Shown here: in pieces, positions 44,869 to 53,980 of the stretch
How the letters are laid out: each line of letters opens with the position of its first letter
Position numbering within the stretch: position 1 is the first letter of the stretch
Source of the DNA: Niastella koreensis GR20-10
GTDB taxonomy: Bacteria > Bacteroidota > Bacteroidia > Chitinophagales > Chitinophagaceae
NCBI RefSeq assembly: GCF_000246855.1
Contig: NC_016609.1
Location: forward strand, 186,001 to 250,000
DNA: 64,000 nucleotides
Reading direction: 5' to 3'
Made by a program: the position numbers and the translations under genes
Notes under the pieces: generated by a model
Database searches by the model: none
What the model was told of the DNA's origin: nothing
The model's input: the letters and a program-made list of their open reading frames with translations, nothing else

Positions 44869-46013
44869 CCGGAACAGGTACAAATATAAATGGAGTTTTT
44901 GGAATGGGCATCGTAGTAACAGTTATGATAGCCATTGCAGGGTGCAACCAGTCGGGTGGTAAAGTAGCGGCCAGAACGGATAGTATCCCTAAAGGCGATA
45001 CAGTAATGTCCTGCACCTCAAACCTGCCATCCCGTTTTGCCGCAACAGCTTCAACAGATTCAATAGTGGCCAGTGGTAAGAGTTCTTACGCCGGTATGGT
45101 TAAGATACCCGGTGGTGATTATCAAATGGGCGCTGCAGACAAAGACGGTAGGCCTGATGAATATCCGCAGCATCCTGTTCATGTAGATGGCTTTTATATG
45201 GATGCCACTGAAGTAACGAATGCGCAGTTCATGGAGTTTGTAAAAGCCACCGGTTATGTAACAACAGCAGAGCGTACACCCAATTGGGAGGAATTGAAAA
45301 AGCAATTGCCGTCAGGCACGCCTAAACCAGCCGATAGCCTGCTGGTAGCAGCTTCGCTGGTATTTACGCCGCCGGCAAAACCTGTTGCCCTGAATGATGT
45401 AAGCCAGTGGTGGCAATGGGTAAAGGGCGCCGACTGGAAACATCCTGAAGGGCCGGCCAGCAGCATAAAAGGAAAGGAAAATTACCCGGTGGTACAGGTT
45501 TCGTGGGACGATGCCATGGCGTACGCCAAATGGGCCGGTAAGCAATTGCCAACTGAAGCAGAGTGGGAGTGGGCTGCCCGGGCAGGATTAACCAATCAAC
45601 CCTTTACCTGGGGAAGCGAAGCTGTTGAAAAAGGTAAACCAAAAGCAAACATCTGGCAGGGGCATTTTCCCGATCACAATACCGCAACGGATGGATTTGC
45701 CCGGGTGGCACCGGTTAAATCATTCGCCCCCAACGCCTATGGTCTGTACGACATAGCCGGCAATGTTTGGGAATGGTGTGCCGATTGGTACCGGTCAGAT
45801 TATTATACCCAGGCAACAAAGAAAGCTGTAAACCCGCCCGGACCTTCAGTCGGTTACGATCCTGATGAACCCACTGTTCCTAAACGGGTAGTGCGTGGCG
45901 GTTCCTTTTTATGTCATGCATCCTATTGCGCCAGCTACCGGGTGTCCGCACGAATGAAAACATCACCCGATACCGGCCTGGAACACACAGGTTTTCGATG
46001 TGTAAAGAAGTAA
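44865..46013 (+). CDS. Formylglycine-generating enzyme (SUMF1/FGE) with lipoprotein signal
   Basis: 382 residues. The N-terminus (GMGIVVTVMIAIAGC) ends in a lipobox with Cys27, predicting export and membrane anchoring. The FGE-sulfatase domain runs from about 75 to the end: VKIPGGDYQMGAADKDGRPDEYPQHPV, DATEVTNAQFMEFV, YPVVQVSWDDAMAYAKWAGKQLPTEAEWEWAARAG, GNVWEWCADWY, VVRGGSFLCHASYCASYR. Cys350 and Cys355 correspond to the copper-binding catalytic pair of true FGEs, so this is likely active rather than a SUMF1-like binding protein. It would convert the sulfatase Cys to formylglycine. The overlap with the sulfatase gene supports a dedicated pair. Confidence 0.93.
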   Translation: MTGTGTNINGVFGMGIVVTVMIAIAGCNQSGGKVAARTDSIPKGDTVMSCTSNLPSRFAATASTDSIVASGKSSYAGMVKIPGGDYQMGAADKDGRPDEYPQHPVHVDGFYMDATEVTNAQFMEFVKATGYVTTAERTPNWEELKKQLPSGTPKPADSLLVAASLVFTPPAKPVALNDVSQWWQWVKGADWKHPEGPASSIKGKENYPVVQVSWDDAMAYAKWAGKQLPTEAEWEWAARAGLTNQPFTWGSEAVEKGKPKANIWQGHFPDHNTATDGFARVAPVKSFAPNAYGLYDIAGNVWEWCADWYRSDYYTQATKKAVNPPGPSVGYDPDEPTVPKRVVRGGSFLCHASYCASYRVSARMKTSPDTGLEHTGFRCVKK

Positions 46014-46069
46014 GTGGATTCTCCACTTTTGTCAATCTTAGAAAAAAATATATGAGCAAGGCGTTTTTT

Positions 46070-46077
46070 TAATTTTG
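46070..46077 (+). promoter_or_regulatory. Candidate -7 element of GH92 gene
   Basis: TAATTTTG matches TAnnTTTG. No clear -33 motif at the normal spacing. Could be activator-dependent or controlled by the LacI protein downstream. Confidence 0.35.
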
Positions 46078-46160
46078 CAAAATCGTTTTAGAAGTGTATT
46101 ATTGTTACATATTTACTCATACACACACTCTCTATGGGTACATTTAAATTAACTGATTAC

Positions 46161-48452
46161 ATGAGATCGATTGTTTGCCTGTTAGTAACGTTTTGTTACG
46201 TAAATTCCTTTGCCCAAACTACTCAAAGCCAGGTTGAACCGGTGGATTATGTGAACCCGTTAATGGGCACCGACTCAAAGATCGATTTGAGTAACGGAAA
46301 TACGTACCCAGCCATCGCGCTGCCCTGGGGAATGAATTTCTGGGTACCCCAAACCAACCGGAATGGCGACGGCTGGACCTATCAATACAGTGCTGAAAAG
46401 ATCAGGGGTTTTAAGCAAACCCATCAACCATCTCCGTGGATAAATGATTATGGTCAGTTCAGTATTATGCCGGTTACCAAAAAAATGACCTTCGACCAGG
46501 AAAAACGCGGCAGCTGGTTCTCCCATAAAACAGAAAAGTCAACGCCTTATTACTATAGTGTGTACCTGGCCGACGCCGATGTAACCACCGAAATAACGGC
46601 CACCGAACGGGCCGCCCAGTTACAATTTACTTTCCCTGCCTGCGATAGTTCATTTATTGTAATCGATGCCTTTAATAAAGGGTCTTATATCAAGATCATT
46701 CCGGGTGAACGGAAGATCATTGGCTACTCATCTGCCAACAGCGGGGGAGTGCCTGCAGGGTTCAAAAACTACTTTGTTGTTTATTTTGATAAAGATTTTA
46801 CGGTAGCCAATACCTGGCACGATAAAACCCTGGCAACCGATACGCTGGAATACCAGGCCGATCATACCGGCGGCATCGTGGGGTTCAAAACTAAAAAAGG
46901 CGAACAGGTACATATAAGAACCGCCTCCTCTTTTATCAGTTTTGAGCAGGCTGAATTAAATGCACAGCGGGAATTGGGTAACGATTCGTTTGAGGCCACT
47001 TGCAAAAAAGGGCGCCAGACCTGGAATAAGGAGTTAGGCCGGTTGCTGGCAGAAGGCGGCACGCCCGATCAGTTGCAGACCTTTTATTCCTGTTTATACC
47101 GCGTGCTGTTATTCCCCCGCAAATTTTATGAATACAACAAGGCTAATGAAGTAGTACATTACAGTCCATATAACGGACAGGTTTTACCAGGCTATATGTT
47201 TACCGACAATGGTTTTTGGGATACCTTCCGGGCTGTGTTCCCCTTCTTTACTTTAATGTACCCCAGTGTAAACAGTCAGATCATGCAGGGACTGGTAAAC
47301 ACATATAAAGAAAGCGGCTGGTTGCCGGAGTGGGCCAGTCCTGGCCACCGCGATTGTATGGTGGGTAGCAATTCTGCTTCGCTGATCGCAGATTCGTATA
47401 TGAAAGGGATCCGCGGTTATGATGTAAATACTTTGTATGAAGCTATTGTAAAGAATACCGAACATGAAGGCCCGCTTTCATCGGTAGGCAGAAAAGGCTG
47501 CCAGTATTACAACGAATTGGGTTATGTACCGTATGATGTTAAGATCAATGAAAATGCGGCCCGCACCCTTGAATATGCGTACGACGATTTTACCATAAGT
47601 CAGCTGGCGAAAGCCATCAACCGGCCTAAGGAAGAAGTTGACCGTTTTGCCCATCGCAGTATGAACTACCACAACCTGTTCGATCCTTCCACTTTGCTGA
47701 TGCGTGGAAAGAATAAGGATGGCAGTTTTCAATCGCCATTCAATCCGTTTAAATGGGGCGATGCATTTACAGAAGGCAATAGCTGGCATTATACCTGGAG
47801 CGTGTTTCACGATGTGCAGGGATTGGCGAACCTGATGGGTGGCAATAAGATGTTTGCAAAAATGCTCGATTCTGTATTTGCACTGCCACCGGTATTTGAC
47901 GAAAGTTATTATGGCGGCGTTATTCATGAGATCCGCGAAATGCAGATCATGAACATGGGACAATATGCCCACGGTAACCAGCCCATTCAGCACATGATCT
48001 ATTTATACAATTATGCCGGCGAACCATGGAAAACCCAATACTGGATCAGGCAGGTAATGAATAAATTATATCATGCGGCGCCCGATGGTTATTGCGGCGA
48101 TGAGGACAACGGACAAACTTCTGCCTGGTATGTATTTTCAGCAATGGGCTTTTATCCGGTTTGTCCTGGTACCACGCAATACGTTTTTGGAACACCGTTG
48201 TTCCGTAAAATGACGCTCACTTTTGAAAATGGGAAAAAGCTGGTGATCCAGGCGCCGGCAACAGATAAGAACACATATTATATTCACAATATTTCACTGA
48301 ACGGGGTGGTGCATCCGAAAAACTGGATCGATCACAGCCAGTTGCAGAAAGGTGGCACATTGTTATACGATGTGAAGAGTACGCCTTCCTACACCCGGGG
48401 AACTACACCGGCTGCCTATCCGTTTTCAGTAACCCAGGCATTGGCCCGATAA
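46161..48452 (+). CDS. GH92 family alpha-1,2-mannosidase-like enzyme
   Basis: I favour ATG 46161, which opens directly into a signal peptide (MRSIVCLLVTFCYVNSFAQ); ATG 46134 is in frame nine codons earlier. The 763-residue protein covers the full GH92 fold. N-terminal beta-sandwich: VDYVNPLMGTDSK, GNTYPAIALPWGMNFWVPQT. The alpha/alpha barrel has the acid and metal motifs ENAARTLEYAYDDFTISQLAKA, EGNSWHYTWSVFHD, GNQPIQHMIYLYNYAGEPWKT and CGDEDNGQTSAWYVFSAMGFYPVCPG. GH92 enzymes are calcium-dependent exo-alpha-mannosidases acting on N-glycans or mannans. It lies between a sulfatase/FGE pair and a LacI regulator, forming a small glycan locus without its own SusCD. Confidence 0.95.
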   Translation: MRSIVCLLVTFCYVNSFAQTTQSQVEPVDYVNPLMGTDSKIDLSNGNTYPAIALPWGMNFWVPQTNRNGDGWTYQYSAEKIRGFKQTHQPSPWINDYGQFSIMPVTKKMTFDQEKRGSWFSHKTEKSTPYYYSVYLADADVTTEITATERAAQLQFTFPACDSSFIVIDAFNKGSYIKIIPGERKIIGYSSANSGGVPAGFKNYFVVYFDKDFTVANTWHDKTLATDTLEYQADHTGGIVGFKTKKGEQVHIRTASSFISFEQAELNAQRELGNDSFEATCKKGRQTWNKELGRLLAEGGTPDQLQTFYSCLYRVLLFPRKFYEYNKANEVVHYSPYNGQVLPGYMFTDNGFWDTFRAVFPFFTLMYPSVNSQIMQGLVNTYKESGWLPEWASPGHRDCMVGSNSASLIADSYMKGIRGYDVNTLYEAIVKNTEHEGPLSSVGRKGCQYYNELGYVPYDVKINENAARTLEYAYDDFTISQLAKAINRPKEEVDRFAHRSMNYHNLFDPSTLLMRGKNKDGSFQSPFNPFKWGDAFTEGNSWHYTWSVFHDVQGLANLMGGNKMFAKMLDSVFALPPVFDESYYGGVIHEIREMQIMNMGQYAHGNQPIQHMIYLYNYAGEPWKTQYWIRQVMNKLYHAAPDGYCGDEDNGQTSAWYVFSAMGFYPVCPGTTQYVFGTPLFRKMTLTFENGKKLVIQAPATDKNTYYIHNISLNGVVHPKNWIDHSQLQKGGTLLYDVKSTPSYTRGTTPAAYPFSVTQALAR

Positions 48453-48464
48453 TACAATAACCAT

Positions 48465-49481
48465 ATGAAGAAAGTATCAATAAAAGATATTGCTCAAATG
48501 GCGGGGGTAGCATCGTCTACCGTATCATTTGTTTTGAATGGGAAAGCCCGTAAAATGCGCATCAGTGAAACCGTTGAAAAGCGGGTGATTGAAGTGGCCC
48601 GCAATGCCGGGTACTATCCCAATCAGCTGGCTATTAGTTTACGTACCGGTAAATCAAAAACGCTGGGGCTGATAGTAGAGAATATTGGCAATCCCTTTTT
48701 TGCCACACTGGCAAAAACAATTGAAGAAGAAGCCGAGCAATATGGCTACCGCGTGGTGTATTGCAGTACGGAAAACAATGCCTCGAAAGGTAAAGAGTTG
48801 ATCAATATGTTGTCGCAACGGCAGGTAGATGGCTACCTGATAACACCGGCGCCGCATATGGAAGATGATATTCAGCAACTGGTTCAGTTAAACCGGCCTG
48901 TAGTTTTAATTGACCGGTACTTGCCCTCGGTGGATGTATCGCATGTATTGGTAAACAATACCGAGGCGGTATCGCAGGGGATGGCGCACCTGTTCGACCG
49001 CGGCTATAAAGAAATAGGATTTGTTACGGTGGACCTGGATGTTATACAAATGGAGGAACGGCTCGATGGATATCTTGGTGCATTGTCAAAACAGGGCATC
49101 CGGTTAAATAAAGATATCATCCTGAAGATCCCTTATACCCATCAACGCGATGAGGCGGTTGAACTGATAGCAGCCCTGTTGAAGGACAATCCGCAACTGG
49201 ATGCATTGTTCTTTGCCACCAACTACCTGGCCATCCTGGGCCTGGAAAGCATCAATCGTTTAAAAATGGCTATTCCGCAGGACATTGCTGTAATCAGTTT
49301 TGACGATCACGATATTTTCCGCATCTATCCGCCCGGTATTACCAGTATTCAACAACCGGTTGAGGCCATTGCAAAAAAAGCGGTGGCATTGCTGATGGAA
49401 CAATGCGAAAGCACCGAAAGTAAACTCTCCACAACAGAGGTAGAGCTTACCGCCAAATTGATAGTGAGAGGGTCTACCTAA
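48465..49481 (+). CDS. LacI/GalR-family transcriptional regulator
   Basis: 338 residues. The N-terminal helix-turn-helix is canonical (VSIKDIAQMAGVASSTVSFVLNGKA, about 3-27), with the hinge YYPNQLAISLRTGKSKTLGLIV. The rest is a periplasmic-binding-protein-like sensor domain (IGNPFFATLAKTIEEEAEQYGYRVVY, QRQVDGYLITPA, FFATNYLAILGLESINRL, DIAVISFDDHD). It should bind a sugar and control the adjacent GH92, and perhaps the sulfatase/FGE unit. The gene starts 12 bp after the GH92 stop, so it is co-transcribed with its likely target. I saw no clear palindromic operator in the 46014-46160 spacer. Confidence 0.94.
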   Translation: MKKVSIKDIAQMAGVASSTVSFVLNGKARKMRISETVEKRVIEVARNAGYYPNQLAISLRTGKSKTLGLIVENIGNPFFATLAKTIEEEAEQYGYRVVYCSTENNASKGKELINMLSQRQVDGYLITPAPHMEDDIQQLVQLNRPVVLIDRYLPSVDVSHVLVNNTEAVSQGMAHLFDRGYKEIGFVTVDLDVIQMEERLDGYLGALSKQGIRLNKDIILKIPYTHQRDEAVELIAALLKDNPQLDALFFATNYLAILGLESINRLKMAIPQDIAVISFDDHDIFRIYPPGITSIQQPVEAIAKKAVALLMEQCESTESKLSTTEVELTAKLIVRGST

Positions 49482-49499
49482 CGGAAGGACTTTCTTTAT

Positions 49500-51875
49500 T
49501 TACCAATGATTTACCGGCAGTATAATGGTAAAGGTAGCGCCCATTCCGGGAGCGCTTTTAGCTGTAATTATTCCATCATGGTGATCGACAATTTTTTTGC
49601 ATAAAGCCAGGCCAATGCCGGTGCCGCTGTAAGCGCGGATGTTGTTCAACCGTTGAAAGATGATGAAGATCTGTTCTGCATATTGTTGTTCGAAGCCGAT
49701 GCCGTTATCGGTAAAAACAAGTTTCACATACTCATAGTCTTCCAGCAATTTCGGATATTGCGCCACTTCTGTTGGCAACAACATGGTTGCCGTAATATTT
49801 ATAGCCGGGTTGGTTTCTGAAAACTTTAATGCATTGCTGATCAGGTTCGCGAACAACTGGTGCAATTGCAAGGGAATGCCTTTAATTACCGGCAAATTAG
49901 TATAAGTAACAGTTGCCTGTTTTTGCTCAATGAGTAACTCATAGTCTGATAATACGTCCTTCAACACTTTATTGAGATCTGTTTTTTGAAACTGTTCACC
50001 GGTTTTGGTAAGCCGGGAATAGTTCAGCACTTCATTGATGAGTGTTGACATTCGTTTGGCTGACAAATAGATCTTGTTAAAGTATTTTTCAGTAAACTGG
50101 CTGTCATTCAGATGTTCCTTTACCATATTGGCAAAGGTTTGAATTTTGCGAAGCGGTTCCTGCAGATCATGACTGGCGATATAAGCGTACTGTTCCAGCT
50201 CGTGATTCGATTTTTCAAGGGCCGAGTTGGAGGTTAATAATTCACTGGTACGCGCCAGCACCATTTTTTCCAGCTCGTCGTTTGCTTTCTTTTGATCGGT
50301 GATGTCCAGCACGGTACCAATCATGCGCACCGGGTTTTGTTTTTTATCATAAACGGTAGTGCCATTTACCCTGATCCATCTTTCTGATTGATCTTCTCTG
50401 ATGATGCGGGTTTCATAAGCCAGGCTGCCTGTTATCAACCCGGTTTGAAAAGCGTGTTCTACCCAACTCCTGTCGAGCGGGTGAACGTATTGCATAAATA
50501 ATAACCGGCTCCATTGCTCTTTTGAGTGGCCCATTATCTTTTTGTGTTCGGGCGAAGTAATGGTAAGCCCGGTTATAAGATCAAGGTCCCACAAGCCTAT
50601 TTCGGCAGCTTCCACCGCCAGCCGTAACCGTTCCTCACTATCTTTTATGCGCTGTTCTGCTTCTTTTTGTTCGGTTATATCCAATACAATACCCTGCATT
50701 TTCAGTGGCGCCTGTTTGTCGTCAAACAGGATCTTGGCATTTAGCCTTATCCAGTGAACGGGGTGGTACGTATCAGGCAATATTATCCGGACCTCATATT
50801 TCAGTACACTTGTCTGCAATGCTTTTTCAAACGATCTGTCTGCTATATGCCGGTCATCATCATCGATGGCTTCCAACAGGTCGTTATAAGACAGCTTGTT
50901 TGTGCTGGGATAGCCATAAATATCGGCCAGCCGTTCTGAAAAATTAAATTCATTGTCCTGCATATTCCAGGTAAAAGAACCCAGGTCGGCGCTTTCAATG
51001 GCCAGGCGCAGCCTTTCTTCGCTTTCCCTGATCTGTTGTTCAGCTTTTTTATGGGCGGTGATGTCCCGGGCAATCTTTGAAGCGCCGATGATAACACCTT
51101 TACTGTTTTTAACAGGAGAAATGCTAAGCGAAATATCGAGTAATCTGCCGTCTTTGGTAAGGCGTTTGGTTTCAAAATGATCTATCCGTTCACCTCTTTT
51201 CAGGCGTTCCAGTATTTCGGGTTCTTCATCCAGCCTGTCGGGAGGAACTATTTTAGTAATGGAAACCCCAATCATTTCCTGGGCGGTATAACCAAAGATC
51301 CTTTCAGCACTTTTATTCCAACTGGTGACAATACTTTCCAGGGTTTTACTAATGATGGCGTCGTCAGATGATTCCACAATGGCCGCAAAATGACCGTTGC
51401 TTCCTTCAATGTTCTTTTGGTCGGTAATATCTGCCAGTATATTCACAGCGCCTGTTACCTTTCCCGCGGCATTAAAAAAGGGTTTGGGATGGGGCAGTAC
51501 AAAGCGCCTTGTACCATCGGGCCGTTCAATAATGAACGCTGCATCCTGAATTTCCCGGCCTTCCTGGATAGCAATGGCCATGGAGCTTTGATCCAATGGC
51601 AATGCTTTTCCATCCATGGTATACATTTTAGCAGCCCCGCTCCACAGCTCTTTGCCTGGTTCCGGTTTGCGCCCCCACAGGGAGGCTGCGGCTTCATTAT
51701 AACTGAGTATATAACCATCGGCGTCGCAGGTATAAACAGCTGCCGGTAATGCCTGAATGACTTGCTGCGTAAAAATAGTAGCTGCTTCCACAGGGTTTTT
51801 CATTCGTTCGCGTCTGCCTGGGGGCCCGGGGTCATTATTTGGTCTTTTTAGCTGCGGCATTTCTTTTGATTTCAT
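49500..51875 (-). CDS. PAS-domain hybrid-free sensor histidine kinase
   Basis: I use ATG 51875 (MKSKEMPQLKRPNN) over 51968, as the extra residues look non-coding. About 791 residues, no transmembrane segment, so cytoplasmic. Four PAS/PAC modules are visible, starting near residues 40 (AAVYTCDADGYILSYN), 165 (IVESSDDAIISKTLESIVTSWN), 290 (LAIESADLGSFTW) and 415 (LAVEAAEIGLWDL), each followed by an ADITDQK-type PAC. A coiled segment leads to HisKA with the phospho-His in YIASHDLQEPLRKIQTFANMV, then HATPase_c: LFANLISNALKFSE, FTDNGIGF and GTGIGLALCKKIV. It autophosphorylates on sensing small ligands or redox state via PAS. No receiver domain or response regulator is adjacent. Convergent with the LacI gene, 18 bp apart. 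Confidence 0.92.
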   Translation of the reverse strand: MKSKEMPQLKRPNNDPGPPGRRERMKNPVEAATIFTQQVIQALPAAVYTCDADGYILSYNEAAASLWGRKPEPGKELWSGAAKMYTMDGKALPLDQSSMAIAIQEGREIQDAAFIIERPDGTRRFVLPHPKPFFNAAGKVTGAVNILADITDQKNIEGSNGHFAAIVESSDDAIISKTLESIVTSWNKSAERIFGYTAQEMIGVSITKIVPPDRLDEEPEILERLKRGERIDHFETKRLTKDGRLLDISLSISPVKNSKGVIIGASKIARDITAHKKAEQQIRESEERLRLAIESADLGSFTWNMQDNEFNFSERLADIYGYPSTNKLSYNDLLEAIDDDDRHIADRSFEKALQTSVLKYEVRIILPDTYHPVHWIRLNAKILFDDKQAPLKMQGIVLDITEQKEAEQRIKDSEERLRLAVEAAEIGLWDLDLITGLTITSPEHKKIMGHSKEQWSRLLFMQYVHPLDRSWVEHAFQTGLITGSLAYETRIIREDQSERWIRVNGTTVYDKKQNPVRMIGTVLDITDQKKANDELEKMVLARTSELLTSNSALEKSNHELEQYAYIASHDLQEPLRKIQTFANMVKEHLNDSQFTEKYFNKIYLSAKRMSTLINEVLNYSRLTKTGEQFQKTDLNKVLKDVLSDYELLIEQKQATVTYTNLPVIKGIPLQLHQLFANLISNALKFSETNPAINITATMLLPTEVAQYPKLLEDYEYVKLVFTDNGIGFEQQYAEQIFIIFQRLNNIRAYSGTGIGLALCKKIVDHHDGIITAKSAPGMGATFTIILPVNHW

Positions 51876-52029
51876 ATTCGGGAGGTAACATATATTATAT
51901 GATTTTAAAATTCTATGCCAACTCAGGCAGGAGACAATCTTTAGTGTAACATATTGTTTTATAGACAATTCTATTCGTTGTCCCAGCTTCTACATATTTA
52001 ATAAAGTGGGGATTAATGCGCCCGGATCA

Positions 52030-52073
52030 TTGATATTAATCAGTTCAGGGTAAATTACAGGCGGTTAACTTTG
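52030..52073 (+). promoter_or_regulatory. FNR-like box plus -7 element of the YtxH operon
   Basis: TTGATattaATCAG (52030-52043) has one mismatch to the FNR palindrome, and TAACTTTG (52066-52073) matches the -7 consensus. The box centre is about 40 bases before the predicted start of transcription, the usual class II activator position, while the -33 element is poor. Activation by a Crp/Fnr-type protein is inferred. Confidence 0.45.
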
Positions 52074-52123
52074 TATTGAATAAAACGTTTTCTAATTAAC
52101 TTTTAATCTAATAACTTTTTAGT

Positions 52124-52348
52124 ATGAATAAGAGTAGTAAAATATTGGCCGCGTTTATAGCCGGCGCTGCTGCAGGTGTTGTATTAGGTATTTTGTTTGC
52201 CCCGGATAAGGGATCTGAAACCCGGAAGAAAATTAATGAAGAAGGAAAAAAAATGTCCGATGCCCTGAAGAACAAGTACAATGAAATGAAAGAAAAAATG
52301 AATGCTGTTAAGGAAGATATGGAACAACAGCACGAAGATTTTGCATAA
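52124..52348 (+). CDS. YtxH-domain small membrane protein
   Basis: 74 residues. An N-terminal glycine/alanine-rich transmembrane segment (ILAAFIAGAAAGVVLGILFAPDKGSETRKKI) is the YtxH/gas-vesicle GvpP-like signature. A charged coiled helix follows (KMSDALKNKYNEMKEKMNAVKEDMEQQHEDFA). These proteins are often induced under stress or in stationary phase and associate with the membrane, without a known biochemical role. It is 26 bp before a holin-like membrane protein gene; this pair recurs in Bacteroidota. The upstream region carries an FNR-like box at the right distance from a good -7 element. Confidence 0.88.
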   Translation: MNKSSKILAAFIAGAAAGVVLGILFAPDKGSETRKKINEEGKKMSDALKNKYNEMKEKMNAVKEDMEQQHEDFA

Positions 52349-52374
52349 CGGAACAGAACAACAAAACGGGCATT

Positions 52375-52740
52375 ATGAGTAATTCATTCGAGAAATGGGA
52401 AGGGTTATCCGACCATGTAAAAGAATATATCAATACCAGAGTTGAATTAACCAAACTACAGATTGCCGAAAAAACATCGCTGGTCGTTAGCCAACTGATT
52501 GCAGTTACCATTGTAGCCCTGTTTTTTTTATTGTTTTTAATTTTTGGAAGTATTGCCGGCGCCTGGGCGTTGAGTAACTGGCTTGGAAAACCCTATTCGG
52601 GTTTTTTGATCGTCGCGGGTGTTTATTTGCTGCTGGGTATTATTGTTTGGCTGGGAAGGGGCCGGTTATTGCGTTTTCCTATCATGAACGCAATAATAAA
52701 ACAATTGCAAAAGAAAGACAACGACAACGAACCTTCCTGA
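52375..52740 (+). CDS. Phage-holin-superfamily-III-like (YqjE-type) membrane protein
   Basis: 121 residues. An amphipathic N-terminal helix (VKEYINTRVELTKLQIAEKTSLVVSQL) precedes two transmembrane segments (LIAVTIVALFFLLFLIFGSIAGAWAL and YSGFLIVAGVYLLLGIIVWL), then a basic tail. This matches the PF07332-type family, chromosomally encoded and not linked to phage here. The role is unknown, probably membrane stress together with YtxH. The operon ends with the terminator at 52800. Confidence 0.85.
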   Translation: MSNSFEKWEGLSDHVKEYINTRVELTKLQIAEKTSLVVSQLIAVTIVALFFLLFLIFGSIAGAWALSNWLGKPYSGFLIVAGVYLLLGIIVWLGRGRLLRFPIMNAIIKQLQKKDNDNEPS

Positions 52741-52770
52741 TTTTCTCCCAATTATGAATATATAACGTTT

Positions 52771-52794
52771 ACAATGATTTGAAAAGATCATTGT
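52771..52794. repeat. Inverted repeat before the operon terminator
   Basis: ACAATGAT (52771-52778) and ATCATTGT (52787-52794) are perfect reverse complements with an 8-base loop, just before the main terminator hairpin. Confidence 0.45.
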
Positions 52795-52799
52795 TTGGG

Positions 52800-52831
52800 G
52801 ATTTTATTTGAATAAAATCTTTTTCTTTTTT
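52800..52831 (+). terminator. YtxH-holin operon terminator
   Basis: GATTTTATT and AATAAAATC form a 9-bp stem with essentially no loop beyond 2-4 bases, followed by a long T-rich tail. AU-rich stem, so moderate strength. Confidence 0.7.
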
Positions 52832-53106
52832 ATTTTTATTCAGATTCCCTGGTACACTTCAAACCTCAAAGCAGGTATTCGGGCCTGATTGTATTCATAA
52901 CTCATATGAGTAATCTGCCGTTTTTCTGATCAACGTGACTCTCCAACTGTACAGCTTCTTGCAAGTATTAATTCATGCAGGCAGATTAGATAATACGCAT
53001 GTTTGAATACATAAGGTATTCGGATAATCGTTATTTACTGGTATTGTATACATGCAAATGACTGCCGCACTGCGGAGAGTTACTGTTAACCATTAAACAC
53101 CTGGGT
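52832..53106 (+). other. Leader region of first DUF6520 gene
   Basis: 275 bases without a coding region. TTTG at 53002-53005 has only a poor -7 partner (TAATCGTT, 53025). The 11-mer GTTAACCATTA at 53085-53095 recurs upstream of the second DUF6520 gene. Confidence 0.45.
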
Positions 53107-53373
53107 ATGAAAAGGATCAAGCTTATTTTGAATATTACCGCCATTACCATTGCCATAGGCGGCGCTATCGCTACCAGCCTGTACATGCAAGACAATGACC
53201 AGCCTCAATATATTCCCGTCAATAATTCCTACACCCCTGTTGGTGAATATGGTACCGACTATAAATGCCACGATTCTACTGGTGTATGTACGTATTACCA
53301 GCCAGATCCGGTTGCCCGGCCCCATGAATATTCGCCACATCACAAAGGCAAATACGTTCCGGTAAATAAATAA
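53107..53373 (+). CDS. Small exported DUF6520-like protein (copy 1)
   Basis: 88 residues. A hydrophobic N-terminus (LILNITAITIAIGGAIATSLYM) serves as signal peptide or anchor. The mature part is short and aromatic, with two cysteines (C54, C61) in GEYGTDYKCHDSTGVCTYYQPDPV, then EYSPHHKGKYVP. The block from GEYG to KYVP matches the second small protein at 54571 closely, including both Cys, so they are paralogues. The family occurs as multicopy small exported proteins in Bacteroidota with unknown function. The pair of Cys, six residues apart, could form a disulfide. A MauE-like membrane protein gene lies between the two copies. Confidence 0.8.
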   Translation: MKRIKLILNITAITIAIGGAIATSLYMQDNDQPQYIPVNNSYTPVGEYGTDYKCHDSTGVCTYYQPDPVARPHEYSPHHKGKYVPVNK

Positions 53374-53980
53374 TACAACAGGCATAACCGAAAACATCTA
53401 TTAACGGGTACAGGTAAACCATTACATGTTGTATCGGTCAATCGCATAGCGGGATTTTGCTTCTTGTTTTTAAATGATTAAGCCTATCATTGATGTATAA
53501 CCTGTTTTGCCTTTATTAAGTAAGATTTTTATATTAATAACTTATGATGAATTATTTATTAAAAAAAACAGGCTGATTCAGTTGACCCGTTTTTTTATGT
53601 AGTTTGATGGCTGGAAATGAACTGGTTTTATCGGGTATGTAAGACGAACTATAAAAATATCTAATGGATATAATTCACTGAACCAGTTTTTCTTTTGTGC
53701 AAGAATTTTTTATTCACTTTGTATATGCAGGAATATTTTTTGCAATAGTTAGGAACAATGTGTAGTGACTTAAATAATCTAAAAATAACTGATATAAATC
53801 TTTGAACATAGTCTTTTAGTATATAACTTTAGTTCTACCATCGCCCTCAATTCTACCTATCTACCTTATCCCCCCTGAACGCCTTATTCTAATCTACATC
53901 TAACGTATAGCAGGAACCTGTGAATTTTTGGATGCTTCCATTCGTCAATAACTCTTGCGCCCTTAATACCCTTTCATATT
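53374..53980. other. Long AT-rich spacer with MauE promoter
   Basis: 607 bases, strongly AT-rich, no convincing coding region. Bases about 53378-53400 resemble about 54508-54532 upstream of the second DUF6520 gene (shared ccgaaaac core), a sign of duplication. A weak hairpin (near 53558-53598) with flanking A- and T-runs may terminate the first small gene. A good promoter lies at 53801-53831. Confidence 0.55.
53801..53831 (+). promoter_or_regulatory. Promoter of the MauE-like gene
   Basis: TTTG, 19 bases, TAACTTTA: the -33 element and spacing are exact and the -7 has one mismatch to TAnnTTTG. Leader of about 145 bases. Confidence 0.55.

Noticed and set aside
52375-52740. Prophage remnant suggested by the holin-like gene
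   Set aside because: No other phage gene is nearby. The YtxH/holin-like pair is a normal chromosomal unit in Bacteroidota.
53374-53980. Hidden small gene in the long spacer after DUF6520 copy 1
   Set aside because: Frames are short, AT-driven and lack a plausible start context or signal peptide; only a promoter and duplicated spacer sequence are supported.
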